Shown piece after piece: positions 17,461 through 27,571 of a DNA stretch of 64,000 nucleotides. The stretch covers positions 1 through 64,000 of the forward strand of contig NZ_WQLA01000003.1 of the NCBI RefSeq assembly GCF_009755275.1, read 5' to 3'. Position 1 is the stretch's first letter. The number at the start of each line of letters is the position of its first letter. The notes beneath the pieces were generated by a model. The model saw only the letters and a program-made list of their open reading frames with translations, was not told where the DNA came from and made no database searches. Made by a program: the position numbers and the translations under genes. The DNA is from Mucilaginibacter aquatilis. GTDB lineage: Bacteria > Bacteroidota > Bacteroidia > Sphingobacteriales > Sphingobacteriaceae.

Positions 17461-17531
17461 TTAAAATATATTTTATTTTTTTTAACGCCGGGTTTTGACC
17501 TGACCTTAACAATACTCCGCGTTTAACTAAG

Positions 17532-17539
17532 TAAGTTTG
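17532..17539 (+). promoter_or_regulatory. -7 box TAAGTTTG before the short-chain dehydrogenase gene
   Basis: Perfect TAnnTTTG, 21 bases before the ATG at 17561. No clear -33 element. Confidence 0.5.
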
Positions 17540-17560
17540 TGGTTATACATTAAACTGCTT

Positions 17561-18418
17561 ATGCCCTTCAGAACAACCGTTATTACCGGAGCAACATCAG
17601 GAATTGGAAAAGAAACAGCTTTAGCGCTTGCCAAAATAGATCATGCACTGTATTTGCTTGTGCGTGATGTGGAGAAAGGGGAGGCATTAAAGAGAGATTT
17701 AGTTGCTCAATCGGGTAACCGCAGCATATTTGTAATTTACTGCGATTTAAGTGATATGCAAACGGTAGTTGATGCCGCCAACGAACTTAAGGGCAGGCTG
17801 TTTGCAATTAACGTTCTCATCAATAATGCCGGCGGTGTCAATAATACCCGTAAAGAAACTAAAGACGGTATTGAACTTACATTTGGCATGAACCATTTAG
17901 GGCATTTTTTGCTTACCCAAAGCCTTATGCCGTTGCTACGCAAAGGGCAGGCGCGGGTGATTAATTTGAGTTCAGTTGCGCATAAAATGGCTAGGCCGCA
18001 GCTGTTAAATGATGTACAATTTAAAGCTGACTATTCGGGTTGGAAGGCTTATGCACTGGCAAAACTTTGCAATATATATTTCACCAAAGCACTTACTGAG
18101 CGTTTTGCACAGGACGGAATTACATCATACGCAGTACACCCAGGGGTAGTGAAAACTGATTTTTGGTCGGGCATGAGCGGCTTAAAGAAGTTTTTGCTCA
18201 TGTTTATAAATCCTTTCATGATTTCAGCAGAGCAAGGTGCTAAAACATCTATATATCTGGCCGGCGCCGCTAAGTTGAGTCCTAAACTTAATGGTCAATA
18301 CTTTAAAAAAGGCAAACCGGTAAAACCAACACTTGCAGCGCAAAATCAGTCGGCACGAAACAAATTGTGGCAAATAAGTGAAAGACTAACCGAAAAATTT
18401 ACCCGTGAAACTTATTAG
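17561..18418 (+). CDS. Short-chain dehydrogenase/reductase, retinol dehydrogenase-like
   Basis: A 285-residue NAD(P)-dependent SDR. The cofactor motif TGATSGIGKE is at residues 8-17, NNAGG follows in the middle, and the catalytic Ser and YALAK motif (Tyr and Lys) are present. VHPGVVKTDFW and a long C-terminal extension resemble the retinol dehydrogenase/WW-domain oxidoreductase-like subgroup. The substrate is unknown. The ATG at 17561 is preferred to a TTG at 17537, because the cofactor motif then starts at the usual distance. It stands alone. Confidence 0.87.
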   Translation: MPFRTTVITGATSGIGKETALALAKIDHALYLLVRDVEKGEALKRDLVAQSGNRSIFVIYCDLSDMQTVVDAANELKGRLFAINVLINNAGGVNNTRKETKDGIELTFGMNHLGHFLLTQSLMPLLRKGQARVINLSSVAHKMARPQLLNDVQFKADYSGWKAYALAKLCNIYFTKALTERFAQDGITSYAVHPGVVKTDFWSGMSGLKKFLLMFINPFMISAEQGAKTSIYLAGAAKLSPKLNGQYFKKGKPVKPTLAAQNQSARNKLWQISERLTEKFTRETY

Positions 18419-18513
18419 TAACTGATAAGAAAGTGTTGTAACATTTTACTGTCATAATAATGTAATGTTGGCTGTTTGGTTTATATTTACATCAAAACCA
18501 ATTCGCTATTGTT

Positions 18514-19005
18514 ATGACCATTAAAAAGAATTTTGTTGTTGCTTTAGGAATGCTTGCCAGCGTTGTTTTCATTTCAACCACTGCAATGCAAACAGAAAAA
18601 GTTCAGGACGAAAAGAAGTTCAAGAACTTAAAAGTTCTTCCTAAAAATATTTCTGAAAAGCAGCTTGATGGTGTGATGGATGAGTGGGCGGCTGCGTTAG
18701 GGGTAAGATGTAATTTTTGTCATACCCGTAACGAGGAAACCAAACGCATGGATTTTGCTTTAGATAGCAAGCCCGAGAAAGAAATGGCCCGCAAAATGTA
18801 CCGTATGACGGCCACTATCAACAAAAAATATTTTGATGCAGGTAAAGATTCCATAGGCCGTGTAATGGAACTAGGTGTTAATTGTAATACCTGTCATAAA
18901 GGTTCATCACACCCCGAACTTAAAGCAGCTTACGTACCGCGTGCCCGTAGGCCACAAACTCCGCCACCAGCACAGCAACCAGCCCCTGCGCCGGTTCAAA
19001 ATTAG
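18514..19005 (+). CDS. Exported diheme c-type cytochrome, reaction-centre cytochrome-like domain
   Basis: A 163-residue periplasmic protein with an N-terminal signal sequence or anchor (residues about 7-24). It has two CxxCH heme-binding motifs, CNFCH near residue 68 and CNTCH near 128. The core NLKVLPKNISEKQLDGVMDEW followed by ALGVRCNFCH matches the small proteins grouped with the photosynthetic reaction-centre cytochrome c family, which are widespread in non-phototrophic Bacteroidota and Acidobacteriota. The C-terminus is rich in Pro and Ala (PPPAQQPAPAPVQ). Its electron-transfer partner is unknown. A terminator follows. Confidence 0.85.
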   Translation: MTIKKNFVVALGMLASVVFISTTAMQTEKVQDEKKFKNLKVLPKNISEKQLDGVMDEWAAALGVRCNFCHTRNEETKRMDFALDSKPEKEMARKMYRMTATINKKYFDAGKDSIGRVMELGVNCNTCHKGSSHPELKAAYVPRARRPQTPPPAQQPAPAPVQN

Positions 19006-19060
19006 TTATAACATTAATCGATATCAAAAGCTGCAGCAAGGCTTTATTATAGTTAATATC

Positions 19061-19092
19061 AGCCCTTACATTCAACTGTAAGGGCTTTTTTA
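19061..19092 (+). terminator. Terminator after the cytochrome gene
   Basis: A perfect 10-base stem (19061-19070 with 19077-19086) followed by a T run. The rest of the spacer up to valS shows nothing but an AT-rich promoter region. Confidence 0.85.
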
Positions 19093-19231
19093 TTGGTGTA
19101 TAAACTGATTTAAACCATGTTTAAATGCGCGTTTGATTTGAATAAAGTATTAAGTTACAATATGGGTAGCAATGCGCTGATTATCAAAATTTCGTTTATG
19201 CTTTAGTATGATGGTTATTGCCGCAAAACAT

Positions 19232-19239
19232 TATTTTTG
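19232..19239 (+). promoter_or_regulatory. -7 box TATTTTTG directly before valS
   Basis: Perfect TAnnTTTG ending six bases before the ATG. The expected start of transcription coincides with the start codon. A TTG at 19218-19220 is closer than the usual -33 spacing. Confidence 0.5.
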
Positions 19240-19245
19240 TAGGCT

Positions 19246-21879
19246 ATGAGTATTTCAAAAACCTATCAGTTTAGTGAAGTTGAAGATAAATGGTATAGCT
19301 ATTGGCTTGAGCACAAATTTTTTAAATCGGTGCCTGATGAACGCGAACCATACACTATAGTTATACCCCCGCCCAATGTTACAGGTGTGTTGCATATGGG
19401 CCACATGTTAAATAATACTATTCAGGATGTATTGATACGCCGTGCCCGTATGAAAGGCAAAAATGCCTGCTGGGTTCCCGGTACCGACCATGCCAGTATT
19501 GCCACCGAAGCTAAGGTGGTAAACATGCTTAAAGAGCGTGGTATTGCCAAGGCAGATCTATTACGCGAAGACTTTTTAAAGTATGCCTGGGAGTGGAAAG
19601 AAAAATACGGCGGTATAATCCTTGAACAATTAAAAAAATTGGGTGCATCATGTGACTGGGACCGTACCCGTTTTACCATGGAGGACGATATGTCTGAAGC
19701 GGTAATTGACACATTTATCCACCTTTACAAAAAAGGCTGGATTTATCGTGGTGTACGCATGATTAACTGGGATCCGAGAGGATTGACTGCAGTATCTGAT
19801 GAAGAGGTTATCCGTAAAGAAGTAAACCAAAAGCTTTATTACATAAAATATGCTTTAACCGAGGCCGAAGGGGATGCTACGCACATAATGATAGCTACCA
19901 CGCGCCCCGAAACTATAATGGCTGACAGTGCCGTTTGTATAAACCCAAATGATGAGAGGTATACGCATTTGCATGGCAAAACAGTTAAAGTTCCGCTTAT
20001 TAACCGTGAAATACCTGTAATACTTGACGAGTACGTTACCATGGATTTTGGTACCGGTTGCTTAAAGGTTACACCTGCGCATGATTTGAATGACTACGAG
20101 CTGGGGCAAAAACATAATTTGCCAGTAATTGACATTTTAAATGATGACGGTACACTTAACGATAAAGCCGAGATATTGATTGGTGAAGACCGTTTTGCCG
20201 CCCGTAAAAAAATTGCTGTGCTGCTTGAGGAGGCCGGAGCTTTGGAAAAGGTAGAAGAGTACCGTTCACAAGTTGGTTTTTCAGAACGTACTGACGCCGT
20301 GATTGAACCTAAACTTTCAATGCAATGGTTTTGCAAAATGAAAGAAATGGCGCAGCCAGCGTTAGATTACGTTTTAAACGGCGAGGTAAAGCTTATACCC
20401 GATAAGTTTATTAATACTTATCGCCATTGGATGGAAAACGTGCGCGACTGGAACATTAGCCGCCAATTGTGGTGGGGACAGCAAATACCTGCCTGGTACC
20501 TGCCTAATGGCCAGTTTGTAGTAGCAAAAACCTTGGAGGAAGCCCTTGCAGAAGCACAAAGCATTGATGCCACGCTTACAGCTGCCGATTTACGTCAGGA
20601 CGAAGATGTGGTTGATACCTGGTTTTCATCTTGGTTATGGCCTATCTCAGTATTTGATGGTTTTAAAAATCCTGATAACGCGGATATAAATTATTACTAC
20701 CCCACCAATGATTTGGTTACCGCACCCGAGATATTATTCTTTTGGGTGGCGCGTATGATCATGGCCGGTCATGAGTTTAAGGGTAAAGCTCCTTTTAAAA
20801 ACGTTTACCTTACCGGTATAGTTCGTGATAAATTGGGCCGCAAAATGTCTAAACAGTTGGGTAACTCGCCCGATCCGATTGATTTGATTGGTAAGTACAG
20901 TGCCGATGGTGTACGTGTAGGTATGCTGATGTGTTCGCCTGCCGGTAATGACCTTATGTTTGACGAAAGCTACTGTGAGCAGGGACGTAACTTTGCCAAT
21001 AAGATATGGAATGCTTTCCGTTTGGTGAAAGGCTGGGAGGTTGATGCAACTTTGCCTGCAAGCAACGCAATAGCGGTAAACTGGTTTAACAGTCGATTTA
21101 ACGAAGCGCTAGCTGAAATTGAAGATCTGTTTGCACAATATCGCCTTTCTGAAGCTATTATGGCAGTTTACAAGCTTGTTTGGGATGATTTCTGCGCGTG
21201 GTACCTTGAGATGGTGAAACCCGCCTACCAACACCCTATAGATGCCGAGAGCTTTAACGCTACTGTTAAGTTTTTTGAAAACATACTTAAGTTGTTGCAT
21301 CCGTTTATGCCGTTTTTAAGCGAGGAGTTATGGCACGATGAGCTTTTTGGTGAGCGCAATGCACAAGACTGTTGCATAGTTGCACAATTACCCGAAATTG
21401 AGCAAACCAATACACAGTTGCTTGCTGATATTGAAAAACTGAAACAAGTAATTACAGAAATACGTAATACGCGGAACACAAAACAATTATCACCTAAAGA
21501 AGCTTTAGAACTGCATGTAAAACAAAGTTCAGCGGTGGATTACCAATCGTTTGTGCCCGTTATAAGCAAGTTAGGTAACGTTAGCTCGGTTAACTTTACC
21601 AATGATAAAATTGCCGGTGCAGCAAGCTTTATGGTATCAACCGATGAGTTTTTTATACCATTAGCCAATAATATTGATGCAGAAGCAGAAATTGCTCGTT
21701 TACAAAAAGATAAAGAATATTTAGTGGGCTTCTTAAAGTCGGTAAATGCTAAATTATCTAACGAGAAATTCGTGAACAATGCTAAACCTGAAATTATTGA
21801 AAATGAAAGGAAGAAGCAGGCAGATGCCGAAGCTAAACTTCAGATCATTGAAGAGAACCTTAAGTTTTTGGCAATCTAA
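19246..21879 (+). CDS. valS: Valine--tRNA ligase
   Basis: A class I aminoacyl-tRNA synthetase of 877 residues. The HIGH-type motif appears in [14 protein letters not shown] near residues 44-57, followed by [10 protein letters not shown]. The editing domain contains [33 protein letters not shown] and the KMSKS-type loop [14 protein letters not shown] mark the remainder of the catalytic domain. The anticodon-binding domain and the C-terminal coiled-coil arm rich in Glu and Lys complete the protein. Length and domain order are normal for the family. Confidence 0.98.
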   Translation: MSISKTYQFSEVEDKWYSYWLEHKFFKSVPDEREPYTIVIPPPNVTGVLHMGHMLNNTIQDVLIRRARMKGKNACWVPGTDHASIATEAKVVNMLKERGIAKADLLREDFLKYAWEWKEKYGGIILEQLKKLGASCDWDRTRFTMEDDMSEAVIDTFIHLYKKGWIYRGVRMINWDPRGLTAVSDEEVIRKEVNQKLYYIKYALTEAEGDATHIMIATTRPETIMADSAVCINPNDERYTHLHGKTVKVPLINREIPVILDEYVTMDFGTGCLKVTPAHDLNDYELGQKHNLPVIDILNDDGTLNDKAEILIGEDRFAARKKIAVLLEEAGALEKVEEYRSQVGFSERTDAVIEPKLSMQWFCKMKEMAQPALDYVLNGEVKLIPDKFINTYRHWMENVRDWNISRQLWWGQQIPAWYLPNGQFVVAKTLEEALAEAQSIDATLTAADLRQDEDVVDTWFSSWLWPISVFDGFKNPDNADINYYYPTNDLVTAPEILFFWVARMIMAGHEFKGKAPFKNVYLTGIVRDKLGRKMSKQLGNSPDPIDLIGKYSADGVRVGMLMCSPAGNDLMFDESYCEQGRNFANKIWNAFRLVKGWEVDATLPASNAIAVNWFNSRFNEALAEIEDLFAQYRLSEAIMAVYKLVWDDFCAWYLEMVKPAYQHPIDAESFNATVKFFENILKLLHPFMPFLSEELWHDELFGERNAQDCCIVAQLPEIEQTNTQLLADIEKLKQVITEIRNTRNTKQLSPKEALELHVKQSSAVDYQSFVPVISKLGNVSSVNFTNDKIAGAASFMVSTDEFFIPLANNIDAEAEIARLQKDKEYLVGFLKSVNAKLSNEKFVNNAKPEIIENERKKQADAEAKLQIIEENLKFLAI

Positions 21880-21941
21880 TTGCAATGTGTAAACCAGTTA
21901 ATACCCGATACATTAATAATATTTTAACTTACCTATAAGTA

Positions 21942-23783
21942 ATGAGCACAGCAGCAGGTTTTTCAAACCTCTCTATAAAGAATATCTTGTCTGACGAGCA
22001 AACAATGCTCGCTCAGGCACGTATTCGCTTATTGTATTACGGGTTAGGGTTGGTGTTTGTAGCGGTGTTTGCTGTATTTTTAAGTGTTTTGTTTATCGAC
22101 CAAACACCGCTCATTGTAATAGCTGGCGGGGTACTGGTGCTAATTGCAGGTTTATTCAAGTACCTCACATGGAAAGCCGATTGGAAAACGGTTTCGCACG
22201 CACTGCTTGCTGTAGGAACCATTATTAACCTGGCTGATGCCTTTGTCATATTCCAAAAGGTTGATATATTGTCCATCCAATTAGTACTGCTCTTCATCAT
22301 TTTTGGTTTCTATATGTTAGGGCAAAACTGGGGATTGTTTTATTCCTTGGTTAACTTGCTGCCTATTGTATTGCTCATGATTTACTCATACAGCAATTTG
22401 TATATCATAGGCATACGCCCCGAAAAGTTAGACCAATCGACATTGATTATAAGTGTGCTCACCAATTTTATTATGATGGTGTACATTCATAATCACTTTT
22501 ACAATGCGTTTTTAAAGAACATTGTACAGCTTAAAAAAACAGGTGAGGAGCAGTCTCGCCTGAATATAAACCTTGAACAAGCAATTGATAAGGCCGAAAA
22601 ATCGTCGCACGCTAAGTCGGAGTTTTTGTCTACCATGTCGCATGAAATACGCACGCCCCTGAATGCGGTTATTGGTATGAGTAATTTGCTGATGATGGGC
22701 AATCCGAGGCCTGACCAGCAGGAGAATCTTGAGATATTAAAGTTTTCGGCTAATAACCTATTGGCCATTGTTAACGATGTTCTCGATTTTAATAAAATTG
22801 AGTCGGGCAAAGTGGTTTTCGAAAACATACGGTTTAACCTGGCCGAATTGATGCACAACATCTGCGGCGGGCAAATTATCAAAGCGAACGAAAAAGGACT
22901 TATTTTTAAATTAAAGATTGACGACGTTTTTCGTAATAAGACCGTAATTGGCGATCCAACCCGTATAACCCAAATTATATTTAACCTGGTAAGTAACGCC
23001 ATTAAATTTACCCGGCAGGGTTATGTTGAGGTTAAAGTAAACTGCATTGAAGACAGACACAATCAGGTGGTTGTGCGCTTTTCGGTAAAAGACTCGGGTA
23101 TTGGTATTGAGGGTGACAACCTCACCGCAATTTTTGAACCTTTTACACAAGAATCAGTAACTACAACGCGCCAATATGGTGGTACTGGATTAGGTCTTGC
23201 TATTGTTAAACGCCTGTTGGAGCTTAAAGGCGTTCAAATGGAGGTTAAAAGCAAGCCAGGACAGGGATCAGAATTCTTGTTCAGCCTTGAGCTTCCTGTA
23301 GCAACAGATAAACCTGAAGAACATGCCGATAAGCCAAGAATTGCGCCGCAACATGATTCGGAACTAAGTAACCTGCACATACTTGTTGCAGAGGATAATG
23401 TGGTTAATACTATGCTGATGAAGAAATTCTTCAGTAAGTGGCAGGTACAATCTTCATTTGCCGAAAATGGAGAGCGAGCTGTGGAGATGATGCAGTATGG
23501 CAATTTTGATATTGTATTGATGGACTTGCAAATGCCTGTAATGAATGGCTTTGAGGCCGCAACGGAAATAAGAAAGCTGCCCGATGGCGTAAAATCGTCG
23601 GTACCAATCATTGCATTAACGGCATCGGCCCTAACCGATATCAGAGAAAAGGTATTTAGTGCCGGCATGAATGATTATGTATCCAAGCCATTTAAGCCCG
23701 ACGAGTTGAAAGAAAAGATTGTGACGCTGGTTAAACGTAAAGCATCGGTAACATCAGCAACTTTCAATCAACCTGCATTATAA
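21942..23783 (+). CDS. Hybrid sensor histidine kinase/response regulator
   Basis: A 613-residue membrane protein. About six membrane helices occupy residues 30-185, followed by a coiled-coil linker, a dimerisation domain with the phospho-acceptor His near residue 234 (SHEIRTPLN), an ATPase domain (NLVSNAIKFT, DSGIG, GTGLGLAIV) and a C-terminal receiver domain with the acceptor Asp near 528 (VLMDLQMPVMNGFEA) and conserved Lys (YVSKPFKP). There is no Hpt domain, so a separate phosphotransfer protein or direct output is implied. The input signal is unknown; the membrane domain is not a recognised binding domain. Its 3' end overlaps the convergent gene by 16 bases. Confidence 0.93.
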   Translation: MSTAAGFSNLSIKNILSDEQTMLAQARIRLLYYGLGLVFVAVFAVFLSVLFIDQTPLIVIAGGVLVLIAGLFKYLTWKADWKTVSHALLAVGTIINLADAFVIFQKVDILSIQLVLLFIIFGFYMLGQNWGLFYSLVNLLPIVLLMIYSYSNLYIIGIRPEKLDQSTLIISVLTNFIMMVYIHNHFYNAFLKNIVQLKKTGEEQSRLNINLEQAIDKAEKSSHAKSEFLSTMSHEIRTPLNAVIGMSNLLMMGNPRPDQQENLEILKFSANNLLAIVNDVLDFNKIESGKVVFENIRFNLAELMHNICGGQIIKANEKGLIFKLKIDDVFRNKTVIGDPTRITQIIFNLVSNAIKFTRQGYVEVKVNCIEDRHNQVVVRFSVKDSGIGIEGDNLTAIFEPFTQESVTTTRQYGGTGLGLAIVKRLLELKGVQMEVKSKPGQGSEFLFSLELPVATDKPEEHADKPRIAPQHDSELSNLHILVAEDNVVNTMLMKKFFSKWQVQSSFAENGERAVEMMQYGNFDIVLMDLQMPVMNGFEAATEIRKLPDGVKSSVPIIALTASALTDIREKVFSAGMNDYVSKPFKPDELKEKIVTLVKRKASVTSATFNQPAL

Positions 23784-24244
23784 TCGGGCAAGTCTCTAAG
23801 AAACGAGTAGGTGTTAGCTTCAAAATTAATACTGCAGTAATAGTGCTGCAATCCGTTGGTTACAGCCAATAGTTTTATACGATGAGTTATGTTGTAACGG
23901 GCTATCTGATCAAATACCTTCTGATCAATTTTTACGCCTGGGGCCTTGCACTCAACCATCAGTAATTTGTTTGCATCGGTGGCATACACTACAATGTCTG
24001 ACCGGCGGGCCATTCCATTTAACTTTAGTCCGCCTTCAAGTTTAATTAATCCCTTAGGATACTTTTTATCGTTTATTAAGTACTGCACAAAATGCTGGCG
24101 CACCCATTCTTCAGGTGTAAGCATAATTTTACGTTTTCTTATCTCATCAAAAACATACAGCTGATTATTTTCATCGGTTATTTTAAAAGGGTACGGAGGA
24201 AGCGCTAAGGGCTGTAACAAATCCATCGGGGCTAAATTCATCAT
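23768..24244 (-). CDS. Stand-alone type I restriction HsdR N-terminal-like nuclease domain protein
   Basis: A 158-residue protein made almost entirely of the HSDR_N_2-type PD-(D/E)xK domain. Recognisable parts are EEWVRQHFVQYLI, the conserved RRSDIVVY (metal-binding Asp) and LLMVECKAPGVKI (E-x-K). The remaining translocase parts of HsdR are absent and no methylase or specificity gene is near, so this is a housekeeping-type orphan rather than a restriction system. The ATG at 24244 is used; a TTG lies 12 bases upstream. It is divergent from holA with a 51-bp gap. Its role is unknown. Confidence 0.82.
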   Translation of the reverse strand: MMNLAPMDLLQPLALPPYPFKITDENNQLYVFDEIRKRKIMLTPEEWVRQHFVQYLINDKKYPKGLIKLEGGLKLNGMARRSDIVVYATDANKLLMVECKAPGVKIDQKVFDQIARYNITHRIKLLAVTNGLQHYYCSINFEANTYSFLRDLPDYNAG

Positions 24245-24295
24245 TATATCTGCCAAATCCTAACCGCTTATTCGTAAATTCACGGCCTGTAAAGA

Positions 24296-25318
24296 ATGAC
24301 CGCTAACGACATTATTAAAGACATAAAGAGCCGCAAGTTTAAGCCACTATATCTGCTTCATGGCGATGAACCTTATTTCATTGACCTTGTGGGCAATTAT
24401 ATGGAAAGCCATATCCTGTCTGACGCTGAAAAGGGATTTAATCAAACAGTACTTTACGGTAAAGATACCGATATAATGACGGTGCTAAACGCTGCCAAGC
24501 GTTACCCTATGATGGCCGATTACCAGGTTATCATTATTAAAGAAGCACAGGATATGAAATGGGGTAAGGAAGATGCTGATAAAAAAGGTATTAACCCTGT
24601 TTTGAGCTACTTCGAAAATCCGCTGAATACTACGATACTTGTTTTTTGTTACAAGTATGGCAAATTTGATAAGCGTAAAAAGGCATACAAGTTTATTGAA
24701 AAAAACGGGTTGGTGTTTGAGTCGGCATCAATGTATGATAACAAAATACCAAGTTGGATAGAAAGCTACGTTACTGAAAAGAACTATCAGATTAGTGCGC
24801 AGGCTGCGGCTATGCTGTGCGAATATTTAGGTAACGACTTGTCTAAGATTGCCAACGAGATAGATAAGTTGATGCTCAACATTTCCGCAGGGCAGGAAAT
24901 CAACCTAAAGCACATCCAGGATAACATTGGAATAAGTAAAGAATACAATGTTTTCGAGCTACAATCGGCTTTAATTAAAAAAGACGTACTAAAGGCCAAT
25001 CAAATTGTGAATTACTTTGAAGCAAATCCCAAGGCCAATCCAATAGTGCTTACACTGGGAAACTTAAATAACTTTTTTTCAAAGGTGCTGATGTATCATT
25101 ATGTGAAAGATAAAACGCCCAAAAGTGTTGCCAGCGAACTGGGCGTTAATCCATACTTCATTAAAGATTATGAAGCCGCTTCAAGAGGGTTTGACTATTA
25201 CAAAACAACGCTTATTATAGGTTGGCTGAGGGAGTATGATTTGAAAAGCAAAGGAATGAACTCCAACGCTTCACATGGAGAGTTATTGAAAGAGCTGGTG
25301 TTTAAAATATTGCATTAA
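24296..25318 (+). CDS. holA: DNA polymerase III subunit delta
   Basis: The clamp-loader delta subunit opens the sliding clamp. 340 residues, normal length. The opening KSRKFKPLYLLHGDEPYFID, KDTDIMTVLNAAKRYPMM and YQVIIIKEAQDMKW correspond to the N-terminal AAA+-like domain without a functional P-loop. The middle AAMLCEYLGNDLSKIANEIDKL and VFELQSALIKKDV and the C-terminal collar domain follow the family pattern. It is divergent from the HsdR_N-like gene. Confidence 0.92.
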   Translation: MTANDIIKDIKSRKFKPLYLLHGDEPYFIDLVGNYMESHILSDAEKGFNQTVLYGKDTDIMTVLNAAKRYPMMADYQVIIIKEAQDMKWGKEDADKKGINPVLSYFENPLNTTILVFCYKYGKFDKRKKAYKFIEKNGLVFESASMYDNKIPSWIESYVTEKNYQISAQAAAMLCEYLGNDLSKIANEIDKLMLNISAGQEINLKHIQDNIGISKEYNVFELQSALIKKDVLKANQIVNYFEANPKANPIVLTLGNLNNFFSKVLMYHYVKDKTPKSVASELGVNPYFIKDYEAASRGFDYYKTTLIIGWLREYDLKSKGMNSNASHGELLKELVFKILH

Positions 25319-25327
25319 TCACCAGCT
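25293..25327 (+). terminator. Possible terminator at the end of holA
   Basis: An 8-base inverted repeat (25293-25300 and 25320-25327) spans the holA stop codon and is followed by TTTTAAT. The loop is long (19 bases), so this is tentative. Confidence 0.35.
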
Positions 25328-25339
25328 TTTAATTCATGT

Positions 25340-25543
25340 TTACAAGTTATCGTCAGCCGGTGGTTGCGGTGCATAATCTTCATCAAATGCAAGTTCATCT
25401 TCGCTAAACATTCGCACTTCGCCCGATTGTAACTCAACTTCAACCATGCTGCCTTCTTCAGTTTGGTTAATGTTTACTGTACCTTTTTCGTCAGTTTCAT
25501 TAATAACAACCTGGTCGCCGTATTCAAAAAGTCCGTTTCTCAT
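25340..25543 (-). CDS. Small acidic conserved-type protein
   Basis: A 67-residue cytosolic protein, strongly acidic, with the pattern FEYGDQVVINETDEKGTV and EVELQSGEVRMFSEDELAF, suggesting a small beta-barrel such as a KOW- or SH3-like fold. It has an ATG start and coding-like composition. Function unknown. It is convergent with holA and divergent from the PAS kinase gene. Confidence 0.65.
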   Translation of the reverse strand: MRNGLFEYGDQVVINETDEKGTVNINQTEEGSMVEVELQSGEVRMFSEDELAFDEDYAPQPPADDNL

Positions 25544-25714
25544 AAATCAAGTTTATTAATTAACTTTTAGTTTCGGCCTTTGTTTGTGTGTCAAACAAAT
25601 GTTGGCTTGAAAAATATGGCATTGGCAAACATTATAACAAAATAGTATTTATTTCATATCGGATGCCATTTATAATTGTAACTTTCATGCTTTATTGTTA
25701 CGCGTATTACATTA

Positions 25715-27484
25715 ATGAACTTTCATCTACTGCTTGATGCTGAAGGACGATTTGTACAGGTAAGCAAAGGTTTTGAAAATTGGTTAACAGTACCAGCTTC
25801 AAACCTTGAGGGAAGGTTTATTACGGAATTTATTCGCTCGGCTCATCTGCGCAGTCTTAATAATTTTATAGGTCAAAAAATTCCTGGTGACAGCCTTGAG
25901 TTAAACAAGGCGGTTTTTAAAGGCACTGGAGAAATACACAAATGGGCTAATTTAACTTTCTCAATACTTACACCTAGTAGTACGGCCACTAACATAATGG
26001 TAAGCGTGCAAGCCATTGATGATAGTGGTGCAGCCGCTATTAGCAAGCTTAAGCAAGCTAATTTCAACTTTTTTAATGCCCATCCTCACGGCGTTATCAA
26101 TATTGATGTTGATGGCAGTGTTCTGCATAGCAATGCACAGGTCACACATGACACCGGATTTTCATTAGAAGTATTACAGCAACACGGTTTGTTAAACCTG
26201 GTGACCGCTAAAAATCGTATGGATGCTATACGTGGTTTTATAGCGGCAACTAAGCAAGCAAAGTCATCATCGTTAGACGTACAAATTTATACTGAAGGTC
26301 AGGAATTGCTTTTTGTTAATTTAACAATTGTTCCGGTGGTGTTTGATGGGCAAACGGTTGAGCTATATGCTATTGTAAAAAACATAGGCGAACATATTGC
26401 ATTACAGCAAACACTTAAAAAGCTTTCAATAGTTGCAAACAAAGCTACCAATGGTGTAGCCGTGTTAGATAGTGACTTCAGTATTGAACTCATTAATGAC
26501 GTTTTCCTCAAAATGTGCGGACACCCGCGCGATTACATTATAGGTAAGCGCCTGAGCGATTTAATAACCCGTGAGGACGTTGATGATATTGTACTGGAAG
26601 AGGGGAGAGCAAATTTGCTAAACGGTGTGGCTATTGAACGTGAACTTGAATGCTTCCGGAGCGATGGATCAAGCTTTTGGAACTTCATTAAGCTTACGCC
26701 AATTATGAGCAGCGAGGGCAAAATGGAGATGTGCATAACCGTGCATACGGACATTACCGATAAAAAGAAGGCTGAACTAGAACTCCGCATGCTGGCAGAT
26801 GATCTATATCGTCAAAATAAGGAATTACACCAGTTTGCTTACATTGTGTCGCACAACATGCGTTCACCGGTGGCTAATATTGTTGGGTTGGCAAATTTAC
26901 TTGAATTGTTCAAAGATGATCCTGAAACCCAGTCGCAAACACTTAAAGAGCTAACCAAATCGGTAAATAACCTCGACACTGTAATAAAGGACTTAAGTTA
27001 TATACTTACCATCAACAACGCCAATAAGGAACTCCTTAAAGAACCTGTAATACTACAGGATTTACTACAGCAGGTAATGGTTGATTTGCAGCCCCAGATA
27101 TTGGTAACCGATGCTGATATTTCAATTCAAACCAAACCATTGGTTTTACGCACAAATCGCGCTTACATTTACAGCATATTTTATAACCTTATCAGTAATG
27201 CTATAAAGTATAAATCGCACTTACGGCCGTTCATCAAAATTGATTTTTATCAAACAGAGTCACACACGGTGCTTTACGTAGCTGATAACGGTAAGGGTAT
27301 TGATATAGAAAAGCACGCGCACGATTTATTTAAGCCTTACAAACGTTTTGATTTTAAGGTTGAAGGTAAGGGTTTAGGGCTATTTTTGGTAAAAAGCCAT
27401 GTGGAGGCTTTAGGCGGCAGCCTAACCGTTAAAAGTGAGTTGAACAAAGGCTCCACGTTTTACATTAAAATACCGTTTGCTTAA
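25715..27484 (+). CDS. Multi-PAS sensor histidine kinase, soluble
   Basis: A 589-residue cytosolic kinase without membrane helices. The first half holds about three PAS-like sensor domains. The last of these (residues about 240-350) ends in ITDKKKAELEL, the usual PAS-to-coiled-coil junction. The phospho-acceptor His lies near residue 380 in SHNMRSPVANI, in the HWE/HisKA-like form common in Bacteroidota. The ATPase domain has NLISNAIKYKS, DNGKGID and EGKGLGLFLVKSH. No partner response regulator is adjacent. Ligand unknown. Confidence 0.9.
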   Translation: MNFHLLLDAEGRFVQVSKGFENWLTVPASNLEGRFITEFIRSAHLRSLNNFIGQKIPGDSLELNKAVFKGTGEIHKWANLTFSILTPSSTATNIMVSVQAIDDSGAAAISKLKQANFNFFNAHPHGVINIDVDGSVLHSNAQVTHDTGFSLEVLQQHGLLNLVTAKNRMDAIRGFIAATKQAKSSSLDVQIYTEGQELLFVNLTIVPVVFDGQTVELYAIVKNIGEHIALQQTLKKLSIVANKATNGVAVLDSDFSIELINDVFLKMCGHPRDYIIGKRLSDLITREDVDDIVLEEGRANLLNGVAIERELECFRSDGSSFWNFIKLTPIMSSEGKMEMCITVHTDITDKKKAELELRMLADDLYRQNKELHQFAYIVSHNMRSPVANIVGLANLLELFKDDPETQSQTLKELTKSVNNLDTVIKDLSYILTINNANKELLKEPVILQDLLQQVMVDLQPQILVTDADISIQTKPLVLRTNRAYIYSIFYNLISNAIKYKSHLRPFIKIDFYQTESHTVLYVADNGKGIDIEKHAHDLFKPYKRFDFKVEGKGLGLFLVKSHVEALGGSLTVKSELNKGSTFYIKIPFA

Positions 27485-27571
27485 TTAGAGTGTAAATAAT
27501 TGATTATTTAGCAGTTGCTTTTGAAGGAATTTAGTTTATTTTTAAGCAAAATTTCCATCACCCAAATAAAA

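Noticed and set aside
18514-19005. Evidence of phototrophy from the reaction-centre-like cytochrome and the phytochrome
   Set aside because: Both families are common in non-phototrophic Bacteroidota, and no reaction-centre or pigment genes are present.
23768-24244. Type I restriction-modification system
   Set aside because: Only the N-terminal nuclease-like domain is encoded; no methylase, specificity or helicase genes are near.
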